Source: Phoenix dactylifera | Taxonomy: Eukaryota > Streptophyta > Magnoliopsida > Arecales > Arecaceae | Reading direction: 5' to 3' | DNA length: 64,000 bases | Assembly: GCF_009389715.1 (NCBI RefSeq) | Contig: NC_052404.1 | Location: 2,410,738 to 2,474,737, forward strand | Part shown: piece by piece, positions 33,409 to 47,400 of the stretch | Layout: each line of letters begins with the position of its first letter | Numbering within the stretch: position 1 is the stretch's first letter | Made by a program: the position numbers and the translations under genes | Notes under the pieces: model-generated | What the model was told of the DNA's origin: nothing | Seen by the model: the letters and a program-made list of their open reading frames with translations, nothing else | Databases searched by the model: none

Positions 33409-36400
33409 TCACTCCTCATCAGTGCCCGAGCCTTCAGAACTCGAGTCTCCTTTGGCAACACCATTAGCCAATTTGCTCTTCTTATCCTTCCCATCATCCT
33501 CATCATCGCTGTACTCGCTCTCGTAATCGTCATAGTCCTCCTCCTCCTCCTCCTCCTCCTCTTCAATACCTTCATCTGCTGGCCCTTCCTCTGCCACATG
33601 GCCCCTAGTTCCTGCCCGGCTTCTCTTCAGAACTTTTAGCTTTACATTCGTCTTCCTATCACAACCTATCCATGAATCACACAAACAATAAGAGCTCAGA
33701 TTATAGTTCCCTTCTGCAGGTGCCTGAAACTTGCCCATAATCAGCCTCGACCCATTCTTCACCTTCTCAACAGCTTCCCTCACAGCAGTGCTTATTTCTT
33801 TCACACCTACACCCAAACTCTCCTTTGTTTCTTGAATGGCCTTGGATGCAGCTGCAATGGCAGCAGCTTCATCTATGAAACTGACCTTTTGGGACATCCA
33901 CACATCATTTGAGATGGGATCGGCAAGCAGCAACCAGAAGTTTTCCTCCTTGTGGAATGGGTAGTACGGGGTATGGGGGAGGGCGCCTATTAGACCATTC
34001 CCACGCCTTAGCGTTACCCAAGCATACATCGTGACAATGTCTCCCTCTTGTATACCTTCTTCCCCTTCAGTCTCACATGCGATCTCAACTGTGATTGAAG
34101 GGATCATCTCAAGTACAAGCTCTACATCATGTGCTTCGGCTGCAGAAAGCCCGGCAGCCTGAGTCAGCAGCTCAGCACGGCCCTCCACAGTCATGTCTCG
34201 TAGCTCCTGAAGCGTCCGCACTTTCTGTAGAAGATGCACAGAATCAAAAGTTAAGGATTCACCTGATAAATGACAGCAAATCACAGAGAACATGTGTTGA
34301 GAAAGTTGACAAAAGAACGCCCATAATCCATAACTAAGGAGACCACACAATTGTACATTCATCTAGAACAATAAGACTGCTTACAGGGAAGGATGGGAAG
34401 GTTTTCATTGAATCAGATTACAATTTCCAGATAGATACATAATGGTCACTAAGACTGTACATGGGAAGCTATATGGATGAAATTTGCTGCCCCAAGGATA
34501 ATACTTTAGGGCAGGTAGTACATGGAAGGATTTGATTTCGTAGTTTGAAAACAAAACATCTTTATCACAGTGTTGAGTGCCTCGGATACATGCCCCAGAA
34601 GGAATATACAGCACATAATTAATGCTCAGAAATCAAAAGCTTCAAAATTTAATCTGGATATGACTGAAGTTGCCAGCAATAGAGAGGTCAGAATAAACAT
34701 TACATTTGTTAAAGGTAAAATATGGGAAACAATCTCATGAAAGAATTTGAAAGGTCTAATATGCATTTGCAGTCTTGTTGGTGTGAGTCATTAACCGTAT
34801 ACCAATTCAACCAGCAAAGGAATCTACAGACCTATAAGCCAAAAAAAGATAAGGTTATCCACCTAGCTGATGAATACATCATACATAACTTAGAAGGGTA
34901 AGCTGAGTCCAGGAAGATTAGGAGATTGTGCAGGATGCTTAGAAGATGGAGCTAAATGTTGGATATGAGGAAAGAGAAATATAAAGCAGTTTCTAAGAAT
35001 TATTGCAGTATCACAGATGAGTCATCCAGAGAAATAAACACTAATACATGAATGAAAGGTGCTATTGGGGAAGCTTCAGGAATCAAATTATATGTGTCAG
35101 TGGCTCTTGTAATGCAATAAATCCTCTCGAAATCAAGGAATAGGCAATGATACAAGGTCTAAGTCTGGTGGACGAGGATGGTGGTTAGAAACCAAGGTAT
35201 ACTGAACCGGCCGGTTCAGCCCGTACCGGACCGGTCCGGTCTCTAACCGGTCTGGTTCGGCCTTCAAAAACGGTTCCGGCCCCATAAGCAATACTAGTTG
35301 CATTCTCGAAACCGGATGGTTCCATCTAGTACGGTTACGAACTGATGCGAACCGGTCGGTTGCATCGGTTCGAAATTTTTTTGCCACAGCGCGCACGCAT
35401 TGTCGCCTAATTGGCCGACGGCCTGTGCGCGTGCTCTGTGGCCTATTTGGCCGACAACGCGTGCACTATGGCCATTTTGGCGACAATGCGTATGCACGGT
35501 TGCCCCGTGCCAATGGCCACAGGGTGTGAATGTTCGGCTATAAATGAACAACACCACTTAGTTTTTCAAAAGAGAGTGTTCTATAAAATTGATTCAGCAG
35601 AGGCTAGAGGAAAAAAATTGATTCAGGCCACAGGCTATCAGAAGGAAGACCAAAGGCTAATTAAGGTATTCTTTCTTTCCCATATTTACAATAAATAAAC
35701 ATTTTTTTGAACTAGAAATTATTTATAACATAAAAATAAATAAAAAATTTAAAAAAATATCATCCTCGTAGGAATGGAGCCATCAAGAAAAACCAACCTC
35801 CTAGAGTGTGATATTGGCTGGGAGCATGGGCGAATGCTCGAGGGCCGGCACCAGTTTCAATGCAAATGGTGCCACAAAAGCTTCAAGGGAGGAGGGGTAA
35901 CTAGAAAACATGAAAAAAACATAAAAAAACAACAAAATAACATTAGATTAGACTTAAATTCATAGAAAAAGACGGAAAAGAGAGAGAATTCAAAAAAAAG
36001 CGTGAAGAATCAGAAACCAGGCCGAACCGGTGGTACTGGTTCGGTACCGATTTGGTTCGGCCCGAAACGGTCTGGTAGTCGATCGGTACGCTTACCAGTA
36101 CTGATTCGGCCTACCTTGTTAGAAACACTGTCTTAAAGCAGATTCATGACTCTGATTAATATGTTACAGAAGGGGCTCATGACAAAGAATAGAAACCTTT
36201 GTTCTTCTCTAATGTTCTTCAAGGCCAGCCATGTCTACAGCGAGGAGAATAAAGCAACAGACTAGTTAGCAGCTAAAGACTAACCTAGATCTCAGTCACA
36301 GCAATCCTATTCCAGCCGAGCTTCTGTTACTTATTCATGCTGATCTTTTTGGTTGCATTTTTGTTTGACATTGAGCCTCTGGCTTCCCACAATACCAAAG

Positions 36401-39400
36401 AAAAAAGAAACAAAAATAAAAAAATAAAAAGGTGCTCATGACAGAGAATAGGCACCTCATAAAGAGAATAAGCAAGTGGGAGGAACTGAGTAATACAACA
36501 ATTTCACACAGTAGATTAGGCAAACTAGGTAAAGCATTGTTCAATTAGCCAAGTTATTAGGTGGAGCTTGTGCTAGGAATCAGGGTACTGAAATAGGTAC
36601 TTATTACTAAACAAGGTCCGCAATCTCGGTACTAGGTACCATATCGGTAACTTATCCAGGTATGGTACAGTATGATACACATCTCTACCAAGATAGCTCT
36701 CTAACCATTTTTCTCAATTTTTATCTCGGTACGCTTCGGTATGGACCGGTACGCACCTCGATACGCCTCGGTATGGAACAGTACGAAACTTGTACTCATT
36801 TGAAGGTATGTTTTGTACCAGTTTTCTTCCAGTACGGTATAGTAATGCCCCATACTGGGTAGTAAGGGGCGGTACAGCAGACCATGGTACTAAGCTTTCT
36901 TTTTGAAGCTGGCATGAGATATATACTGATTTTTAAGATAACAAATTTTCCTTTCCAATGGAAGAACTAAGGCACTTGTTCTGAAATCTGAAAAGAAAGC
37001 AACTATGCTTTTCAGCGAGTTGTTTGACATGATGTTCACATTTCAACTAACAGACAGAGAAGTTGTTACACATTGAATGGTTAGTAAACAATTGTGGTCA
37101 TGGATGGTTAATTAAATCTTAACCAACTCTTTTTTCAATTGTTAAATCGATAATATATAGAGAAGTTCGTATATAGAGCTCAGTTAAATTTTCAGTGAAG
37201 CTGCTAATGGTAACAAGGGTATTGTTGATATAATCTATTTTTTATATGATATTATTCAGAGGAGATCAGTTGTCACTTTTCTAAATTAAAAGAGTTCATT
37301 GCAATGTCCATTCCAAGATCATTACATGGAATGAACTTTGTCCTAAATATATTATGTACAAGAACACATCAAGATGCATCACAGTCTCTATAGCAATACA
37401 TAGGAGAAATATTCTGTCTCAAAAGAAAATATGATAATTGATTGCTATCAGTCCATTGGACAAGTTAGCTTTGCCAAGACCAAAAATTAAGCTCTTTTGC
37501 ATCATACAAGACTATAGACATGAACGCTAACAATAGCATTTCTCCATTCCAGGCCATTAAATTATCTATAATGATCACGAAATTATATACTTGTCAACAT
37601 ATTGGATCGATCTTAACTCTTCTGGAAGTGGGTATGGGAGTGAATGTGCAACGGAGTAGTGAAGGCAAGCTTTCAAAGACATTTGGAATAAGGAAATGCC
37701 TACAAACTGCCAACGGAATAGGGGTGGCAACTGGTTGGGTTCTGCTCAGGTTTGGCCATATCCATCCAAAAGCCAAAGTCCATATGTTAGACCCAAACCC
37801 AATTTATAATCCTACATCCATATCCACTATTGGACAAAAACTTACTTGGGAGATAATAAATGCATGCAAGCTATTATGACAAATTATAGAACTGTTTTGT
37901 TAAGTTAATCCACCAAAAGTATTACCTTGTGAACGGTGCATCATTTACATCATGTAGTGGAGTGAGTGGAATCCTAGGGCCAAAGGTGAAGAAAGATGAG
38001 CTTGATAGTGCGATTGTCTCAATTCTATTACACAAACAAATTGCTTTCTTGACTCAAACTCCACATATTAGGCCACAGTTTGGGTCTTAATTGGCAATCC
38101 TTAATCCTACCTGACAGTGAATCAGGCAGTTAGCTTGGCCCTACTCAACTTCAAATCAGCTGACATGTTTTCATTCCAAGCCCAACCCAAATTAAACAAA
38201 TACTGTTCACCTTGATCTAAACTACATCTTGGGTTTAGGCCAGGTTCAGTTCAGGCCAACCAAGCCTAAATGTCAGCCCTATATGAGGTCAACCATGCAA
38301 AAGATTCATGTTCCCAATAATTGAATGTCCAATGCACATATTATGGTCAACTCCGTTCTACAACAAAGAGGAACAAAAGTTGTTATATGGTATATACTAT
38401 TGATTATACATTGTTTACCTTGCGGGCAATTTTTTTCACAGTTGTCTCATTGAAATGTGGGAGCTGCAAAAATTGTGCAATGCCCTCGGGATTTCCTCCA
38501 GTTGTTTTTCTCGCACTGAGAGGTACAGCCTGTGCAGTTGAACAAATCAGCATAAGAATCCAACAAAGATTAGTATCAAATTTAAACCAATGAAAGAGCA
38601 GAAAAGTTAGGAAAACTTGCATGAAAATAGTAGAAGTATTCAGTGCTATTGCAAATATCAGTATATAGTAACAATGGAGTTAACCATTGAAGTTACTGAC
38701 TAGCAGAGAAAAAGTAAAAAATAAAAATAAAATAAAGGAAAATAGAAAAAAAATAAAAATAACACCAATTACTAGTTCAACATATCAAGAATTAGATAAC
38801 AGAGAAAAGTATTGGACACAAGACGAAGGATGAGGAAGCAAATCTTAGGATTGGAGAAATCAACAAGTTGAATACACCTCTCAAGAATTGACCCTAATCA
38901 GATCAAGTTAGTCAAGTACATTTAAAATTCAAACATGCAGTTCCATCTTCAACACTTCCGAAATATTCTGCATGCTTGATATCATCCAAAAAACGAACTT
39001 CAAACCTAAAAATGTTGTAATTTTATATGTTTAATGATGTCAATGCATCAAATTATTCTTTGGACATTTAATATACAACCAACAAGTCTTATCTCCAAGG
39101 GTGACACTTTGTCGAACATGGTTTGATCCTCTACAGTTTGATTATATTCTTCTAGCTCTCAACTGGAAGACAAATCCAGTCTTGGTATTGCAATCCTGGC
39201 TGACATAACTTTGTGGGAAATTGAGCTTGCAGTGCAAGCTAACAACCAGTACCCTTGCAGGGAGACTTAAATTTATTAGCCACAAAGTTGAAATCATGCA
39301 ACAAATGACCCTCTTAATTCCTCGAGACTTGGCAAGAATACACACCAAATGAAAAGGGAAAAAGATGAGGTTTGACATCGGGAATTGCATCCATTTCTAA

Positions 39401-41382
39401 GGCACAAATTACAGATCACCGAGCCAATTGGAACACATTACTTCCAAAAAGCACCAATAATTAACAATCAGATGTTTAAATTGAACCAAGGTAAGGACTA
39501 AGAACTTTTAATGCACGATCACCATGAGCCAGTTTCCATGAAAAGATCACCAGAAAATTAAATAGATAAAATGTTCGAAGATCCTGATTCCTGAATGGAA
39601 AATAAAATAAAGCTATGGCCCCTTCAAGATTTAATGATGCGTGAGAAAAATGCAAATACGGAACTGCATAAATCATCGGGTATTATACTACTTAACCGAA
39701 CAGCTGATTAAGATTATCTTAAAACCTGTTTGCAACCATGAAATTGACAAATCAGGTACTTCCTGATGCAAATGTTAAAATCATGTAGCTGGAAATTAAA
39801 CAACCTTCAGAAAAAAAAAATCTGAAATCTGAAACATACAGTTACAATACTTTCATCAACTTTTAAAGAGATACTGTATTGCAATTTTAAATGACCATGA
39901 TGTTGAAATTTGAATAGGAATTCAAGAAAGAGTAAGTCTCTGGTACAAGCCAAAATAACCAAGTCATGTGGCCAATATCACCAGCAACAAAATTGAGATC
40001 CACCAAATGTATTGTCTATTTTCACTTCTTTTGTTTTGCAAATAAATTCGTCACTTGGTACAGATAATATGAATGTACAGACCAAACTGTCACATCAATC
40101 TGATGATGAGGCAAACAAGTTAGGCTTGTTCGGAACACTCCCTGTTAAATAGTAAAGAAAGAACTTTGAACCAAGGTAGCTTTTCTTGGTGGTTGCTCAT
40201 TACCAGTCAGCCTGCTTCCAAGTTCAACAATATTGAAAAACTAAGGAAAAATTCACAAAACATTCTAATTACAGGAGCGATGATTTCTTGATTACTTTGT
40301 ATCAGTTAATCCACTTAGAAGAAGGGGCAACACAAGTTAGATAACTGCCAAAGCATGAAGGATGTTAAAGGTGTGAAAACCAAATCCAAGATTAGCAAGG
40401 AATCAGGGAAGCGGTAGCATTTCTTCATGCTCATTATTCTATACAGTGTTTTTGCAGTTGTGCTGCTTTTATGCCAGATGCTTTCTCCAAGGGAATATAT
40501 GAGCATGAGAAGGGGCAACGCTAAATGCCTCTTTCCAGGAAAAAGATTTCTTTATTTTTTTCTTTTAACAAAAAAGGCTCACCTAGCCAGGGGGGGGAAA
40601 GAAGAGGAAAAGAAATGATGTCTCTATAAGCTAAAGAGAATAGCTTTCGATGTGATCCATCAAAAGCAGAGCCTAATACCATTTATCTGGAAACAGTGAC
40701 ATCCATGGAAAACATTCAGAGAACTGAAACCACGAATTGGGGATCTATTATCCTGAGCTTTATAGTAACTACAAATTGAACTGTTATGCGCTTGAATGTC
40801 AAAATCAGTAGCATGAAGAATACGCATCTGCAAAATTGCTAAAGAAAAGGTTCTGTAAAATGAGAAATTGATATTTTCAAATCCAAGTCAGGTTAAAGAA
40901 AAAAAAAGTTGCATGGCTAGTCAAAATTATAAGCAATTGAAATCACATTGTTTTGTTCTTCTTTCTGATTGGCACATTGTTTTGTACATACAAAAAAAGG
41001 TAGGAAATGCAACTAATTAAGCACCTGAATAATACACTGAGAAAGCTCAACCACCCCAATTGCAGGCCTAAGCCATCCATGTCCTTGAGCACTGCGTGGT
41101 AATACAGCAATCTGCACATACTAAAATGCATTAGGGTGCAGTACAACATATTCTTTTGTAAAAATTCCTTGATTACACAGGTAAAAGATAAATATGAAAG
41201 TAGTTAAGTCAAAAGATTGGAAAATTGTAGAATGAGCGTGATGGCAGACATGTAAATCTAGAAGTACATGTCGATCACTTAGGAAACTGCCAAGGTTTTC
41301 TCAGCCAGCAGGGGAAAAAAAGAGATAAAGCAAAGTGTTTTGACTAATGAGATCAAATGAAAATACAGGTTAAATGGGCTTG

Positions 41383-41418
<36 letters not shown>

Positions 41419-44400
41419 TATATATTAGTTCTCCATGCAGTTCAAAAAATAACATTTTGTTCTATGAACAGTGACATAATGACATAACACTGTTATCTTG
41501 CTGTTATTAATTATTATCCATTATTTTGTATTATGATGGCAGAGAATCCAGCCCAACATCCAATATTTTATTCCCACAATATTCAAACTGTAAGGCAGAA
41601 GTGAGCTAATACAAACCAAGATGCTACATTTTGGAGAATCTCACAAGTACCAATGTTTTGTGCAAATGTCAATATGTCCAAGCTAGTAGAATAAACAACA
41701 TAAATTTTCTTGAAGAATGAATGCAACTTGTTCTATCATCTTCCTATAAAAAGAGTTGACATTGACCACATCTCCAATGCACTAGTGAAGAGAATCCCTT
41801 CATATTTCCACTTTCATATCTACTTATGCTTTGGGTGAAGTTGGCACCATATCTAATGCAAAGAATCCTAACCATTTGGATCCTCACAAAAGACCAGAGT
41901 TATTAAAACAATCACTTGGACTTGCATGCCCTAAAAACTTAACACATAACATTGAGTTGGACATGTGTTATGCATGTCCAAACGTCTAACTCACCACTGA
42001 AGAGAATTCTTTTTGACACTAACCCTCTAGTTCTTTTGAAGCATTTCAAAAAAAAAAAAAAACCTATTATACTGCCATATATTTCCATCATTGCAATACC
42101 AATGCCCTGGAGCCGTGATTGAATTGAGCAAGTAAATAATTTTCTGTTTCAAGATCAATATCACCACAAGCTTAGGTCTATGTGATACTTATCAACTTAT
42201 TAGTGCTGCACACCTTTTAACATACATGTCAAGCATGTCACTGTTATAAACATGTTTTTGAAATTAAAAGTGACATTGTCCTGCTGATATGCACCAATAT
42301 CTATACTACTATGTGAAGGAAAAAAGGCACCCTGGTTTTTGTCCATACCATTTTATTTTCCATAAGTGTTCTATACATTGGAAAATTCTACTTGTATCCT
42401 CTTATTACTAGATCCGGTCTTTGCTTCTCCAGTAAGAATTCATTTCAGAAGCTCTTTTTGTTACCATTAAGCGTGTGGGGCCCACAAGGACAGAAAATCC
42501 CAAAGTGCACTTATTTTTATTCTCTCTCTCTCCCCCTTAATTACTCTCTCTCTCTCTCTCTCTCAGGCACATATCCGGTTCAAAGATAAAATCCCAAAGA
42601 GCACTTACATTTTTAATTACTCTCTCTCTCTCTCTCTCTCTCTCAGAGGCACAAATCTGGTCCAAAAATTTTGGCTTTCAGTAGTACAACTTTCATATAA
42701 AATATTTTTCATAAATTATAAAAATGTAAATGTTTCTTGCTTTATTTTTCTCAATTAAATGGTGGGGTGGATGCTTTTCAATATATTGATGATGTCTAAC
42801 TCTTAGTTTTCCCTCTACAGAATTAATTTATTTTCCTTGTATTACAAGTATTTCACTCCATTTTATGAACTCTTAACTAAGAAACCTCCAACTTGTGGGA
42901 CCGTCTCATGGTAAAGTGCTGTTGGGACTAAGAAGGTAGGATTTCAGAATTAAAATGTTAGGCTCTATTAACCCTCTGCTAGCATTACATACAACCTAAT
43001 ATAAATTGAGCTGTACGCTTAGGCCTTTAAATAAGCTCCATTACTGCTTAGCCCATGAACACTGCATTTAATTCTCTTGCAGTTTGTGTTGAAACTTGAA
43101 ACAGATGAGGTTCATCTTCAAATAATTGGCCATTCATGTATTGCAACAGATGATAGGACATGATGCAACATTTATAGTCTTGGCATTGCTCAAACACCAA
43201 TTATCAAATAGAAACTTAATATGGACTGGACCACTTCAGTTAGTGCACACCAAAAATTCTTAAGAGTCTCATCAAATGCTGGTTTAGTAACTTTATGCAC
43301 AAAAAATGATTGCCCCATAGCATTCCGCAATAGGAAATTAGTGATTCTTACATTATGCCCTATTTTTTCACTCCAGATTTGGTGGGAGACTTTTTAATGT
43401 GAGGGTCTCTTGATAGCTTTGTCAAATGATGATACAATTCATATGTTTAGGATTTGTTGCTGTATTAAGTTGGTAAATTTCTTAATAAAACTGTACTGAG
43501 CCATGTTCAAATTTCAGATACGAGGAGTAAGAGTACAAATATGGAGCGAAATTTGAAGTTAGAATGTTATCTTTGAAATAAGAAAAGGAGGAAAGGAGAG
43601 AGCATGATAGATTCTACCATCCCTTTCCGCAATATCTAAGAATTCTTATTGGTGTTCATTATTTCTTTGGTCAGGCATCTGAGCTAATGAACAATGGACA
43701 ATAATGAAAAGGGAAGGACGGAACCTACATTCATGCACTCCCCACTTTTTCATTCTCTTCTTAGCTGTTTTTTTTTCCTTTTTCAGAAGGAGAAAATTGT
43801 TTTGCAGTTTTAATTTGTTTATTTAATTCCTAAATTGCACATATTTGGTGCCTTGGTTCCTTTAGAATGCTCTGCGACTTAGACACTCATGTATGATTTT
43901 AAAATTTTAATTTTAATTTTAATTTTTGCATGCCAAAACCCAACTGTCTTTGCTCGTCAAAGATAGATATGTTGGCCTTGTGCGGAGTTGGAGATAGGGA
44001 ATGGAATGAAGGCATCAATTTTCTTATATCAATAGGTTTGACAAGTCAAATTGTCATATCATCATGAATTAAGGGTTTAGATCAGTTAGTAAAAAAACTT
44101 ATTTGTTTTAGTTTTAAAATATAAAAAAAAGAATTTTGCATGGGTAGTCCACGTACTATTTGTGCACTACATTCTTTAAAGAACATTTTCTTTTTAACTT
44201 GCAAGACAATCATATAATGGATTTATGGTTATTTAGGTCATTAGGTGTGACAATGTTTCATAAATATCTTGATTTCATTACACTTAACCTTTTTTATCAA
44301 CTTCTGCCAATTCATAACTAAACAGAAGGGTTCAATATCCTTCATTAAAATAAAATTAATGTCCTAAAAATGCTATATATCATTAATTATTTTTTACTCG

Positions 44401-47400
44401 CATGCAGGTATGCCTTTTGGGCCATTTTGCCAAATACTATAAAAATTCAGAATTAGAACAATTATCAATTTATTAGACCTTTAGGATCACATGATCTACG
44501 GAGAAACAATCTTATTGGTCAAGACTTGAGAAGAATATACTTATCAAGTGCATACTCATCAAGAGTTGACATCCAGATATGTCCTGCATGTATGGTTGCT
44601 TGCAACTTTTGAATCTTATTAAATGTTATTAGTAATCTATCCTTAATTGAGATAATTCTCATACATTGAAAGATAAGTATATCATAGTTATATTTTAATA
44701 GGAATTTTTATACATTGAAAGATAAAGATATCATAATTATATCCTAATAGGACATTTAATAAGTGTAGTTCTATAAGATTCTTATATGTAATATATCAAC
44801 CATGACCATGTTGAGGTTTTGCCTAGGAAAAGGTTGTGAACAATTCTCACTATATGCATCAATATTTGTGAGGATCAAAGTATACAACATCATTAACCTA
44901 TTTTATAAACACATTTAATAATATTTACATCACTTTTTGCTTAATTTTTTTTTCAATGACTTAAACATCTTACAACTATTTTCAATAATTCAGGTTTATC
45001 TGGCAAATAACCTATTTATCTCAAGGAACTTTTCGAAGATTATCCTGATACTGTTCAGGAGTTTAGATAATGCAAAAATATATGTAAGAGAGCATATATT
45101 ATGTAATGTATTTCTAAATTACAAGTCATTAAACTTAGATAAATTTATTGTTAAATCAATAACTCAAAATCCTTCGTAACTTTGGTGTTCTTGAGAGAAT
45201 CCTATTTTTAAAGCACTAAAGTTTTGTCATAAAGAACTTCATTCTTTGGTTGCTACAGGCAGTAAGAATTTATGTAGTTATAGATGAATTTGGGAGTTGT
45301 TCAACTATTAGGAATATGTGGGCTCTTTGCTACTGAATAAAGCTTCAAAAAGTGAATTTTTCTTGTTTGCCTCTAAAATCAATCTTTAACCATGTCTGGA
45401 AGATCATCTAGGTGTGTATGAAAATTAAAAAGGAAAAAAGCAGAGGTTAAGCACAAAAGAAATAATTGTTTAGCTTTCTTGAAAAATCCTGACAAAGGTT
45501 GCGGCAATCCTTAGAACACGTCAAGTTTCTTGTTACCAAGAAAAGCATTCTTTATTAGTTATTGAGAATGTCAATTAAGGTTGTTCTATCAAGTTCAAAC
45601 TACATACTAGGTCAAATCAACTCAAAGTCTGAGTCTATTAACTTTCTAATGCTGTATACTGCAATGAAAAAAGTTCGCAAACTGCCTGGAGAAACATTTG
45701 CACCTATATCTTAATTTGTGATTTTATGTATCAGCTTAAAATCATTGTATTCCTAATAGAATAAAGGGGTTGTAGTTAAAGTATTTTATGAATTGGTTCT
45801 TCACACATAAATGGTCACCTTTTGAATGTTATCCATGCTCGGTCACATGCATTGCATGTGCTTAAAATAGTACTAATTATTTAGCAGTTACCAACAAGAG
45901 AAGAAATCTTCCAATCATATAGAACAATAGGAGATGAAACATTCTAATCAAATTATGTATAGTGCAGTTTGTCCTCTCCCCCCCCACCCCTGCCCACCCA
46001 CCCGCCGCCTGCCTCCTCTACATGTGATTTGGATCACATGTTAGCGTTCATGCATCAAAGGCAGTAAAAAGATTCCAGTTAAAGACTTTAAGTCACTATA
46101 TTTGATGTCTCATCTACTGAACAAAGTCTAGTTCTATAGAAGTTTTTGGTTCAATATGCTTCAAAGTAATTAGAAGCATGGTCCGCAATCTAGGTACTTA
46201 CTGATATATTACCGATTTAGTACGGTACACACCTCGTATTGAAACAGCCCTCTAACCTTTTTTTTCACCTTTTATCTCTGTATGCCTCAGTACAAGTCGG
46301 TACACGCCTCCATACGTCTCGGCATACCTTAGTACAAGGTTTGTGCTGACCCAAACTTAGTTTTATACCAATTCCCACCTGGTACGGTACGGGGTGGTAT
46401 GACAGTCCATGACTAGAAGCTAAGCTAGAATCAAGTATTAGAAAGGCAGCCATAAAGCATCTTTTTTTAGGATTTGAAGTGAAATATCAGGATTGCTATG
46501 ATTTTATTAATGATAAATTAGATATTGCATAAGTAATGTATGAACGATATTGGAACTTTTAAGATAATTATTTTTTTGGTGGGTTACACATTTATCTGCT
46601 TACCTCTTCTTCTGCTTGAACTTAGCATCTTACTCTATTTCACTTGTCTATCTATTTTTCCATCCATAACTAAAGATATAACATATGAGCTACACGCTTA
46701 CAAAAATTATATGCACCCTTCTTTCATATATTCCACTACTGCAACTAGCTATCACTATATAAGAAGGGCAGGAGGCTGTGTCATATCAAGATTAAACTGA
46801 AATTCTATAAAAGTAAATAATATGAAAAAAAAATACACAAACTTTCCACCAAGTTGTGGTCAAAGACTAGACAACTTAATAATCCTTAATAATCCTCCAA
46901 AGAATCGCTGTGGGCTATGAAAGAAACTGGAAGGTTAGTCATGCCATTTGAAACATCACACTTCAGTCCTCAAAATTCAGAACACAGAAAACCATAATAT
47001 CAGTCAAGGACTTTGTTTCGAATCTTTGGATGATGAATGCAGATGTTATAATCACAACTTTTATAGCTATGTTGAACAGAAGAAGCTGGTAAATTTAATT
47101 ATGGAAGAATATATACAAATAAGAAGTAAGGAGTTAAAGAAAGGATTTATAATCACCTTCACTAGTTCTTCAAGAAGACGAGGTGCAAGTTCTAGCATAC
47201 GTCTAAAATCACTTTGTAGAGACGAAGATAAAAAAGCTGATTCACGGGTTAATTGGGCTTGAATCAGCAATTCCATCTGAAATCAACAAAAAAAATGACT
47301 ACAGAATTTGAAGGATAACATCAAGTACAAAATAAAGACAAGAATTATCATTAATCTTGGTGAGGCCAATGATGCAAGGAGATCTAAGAGTTTGACTTCT

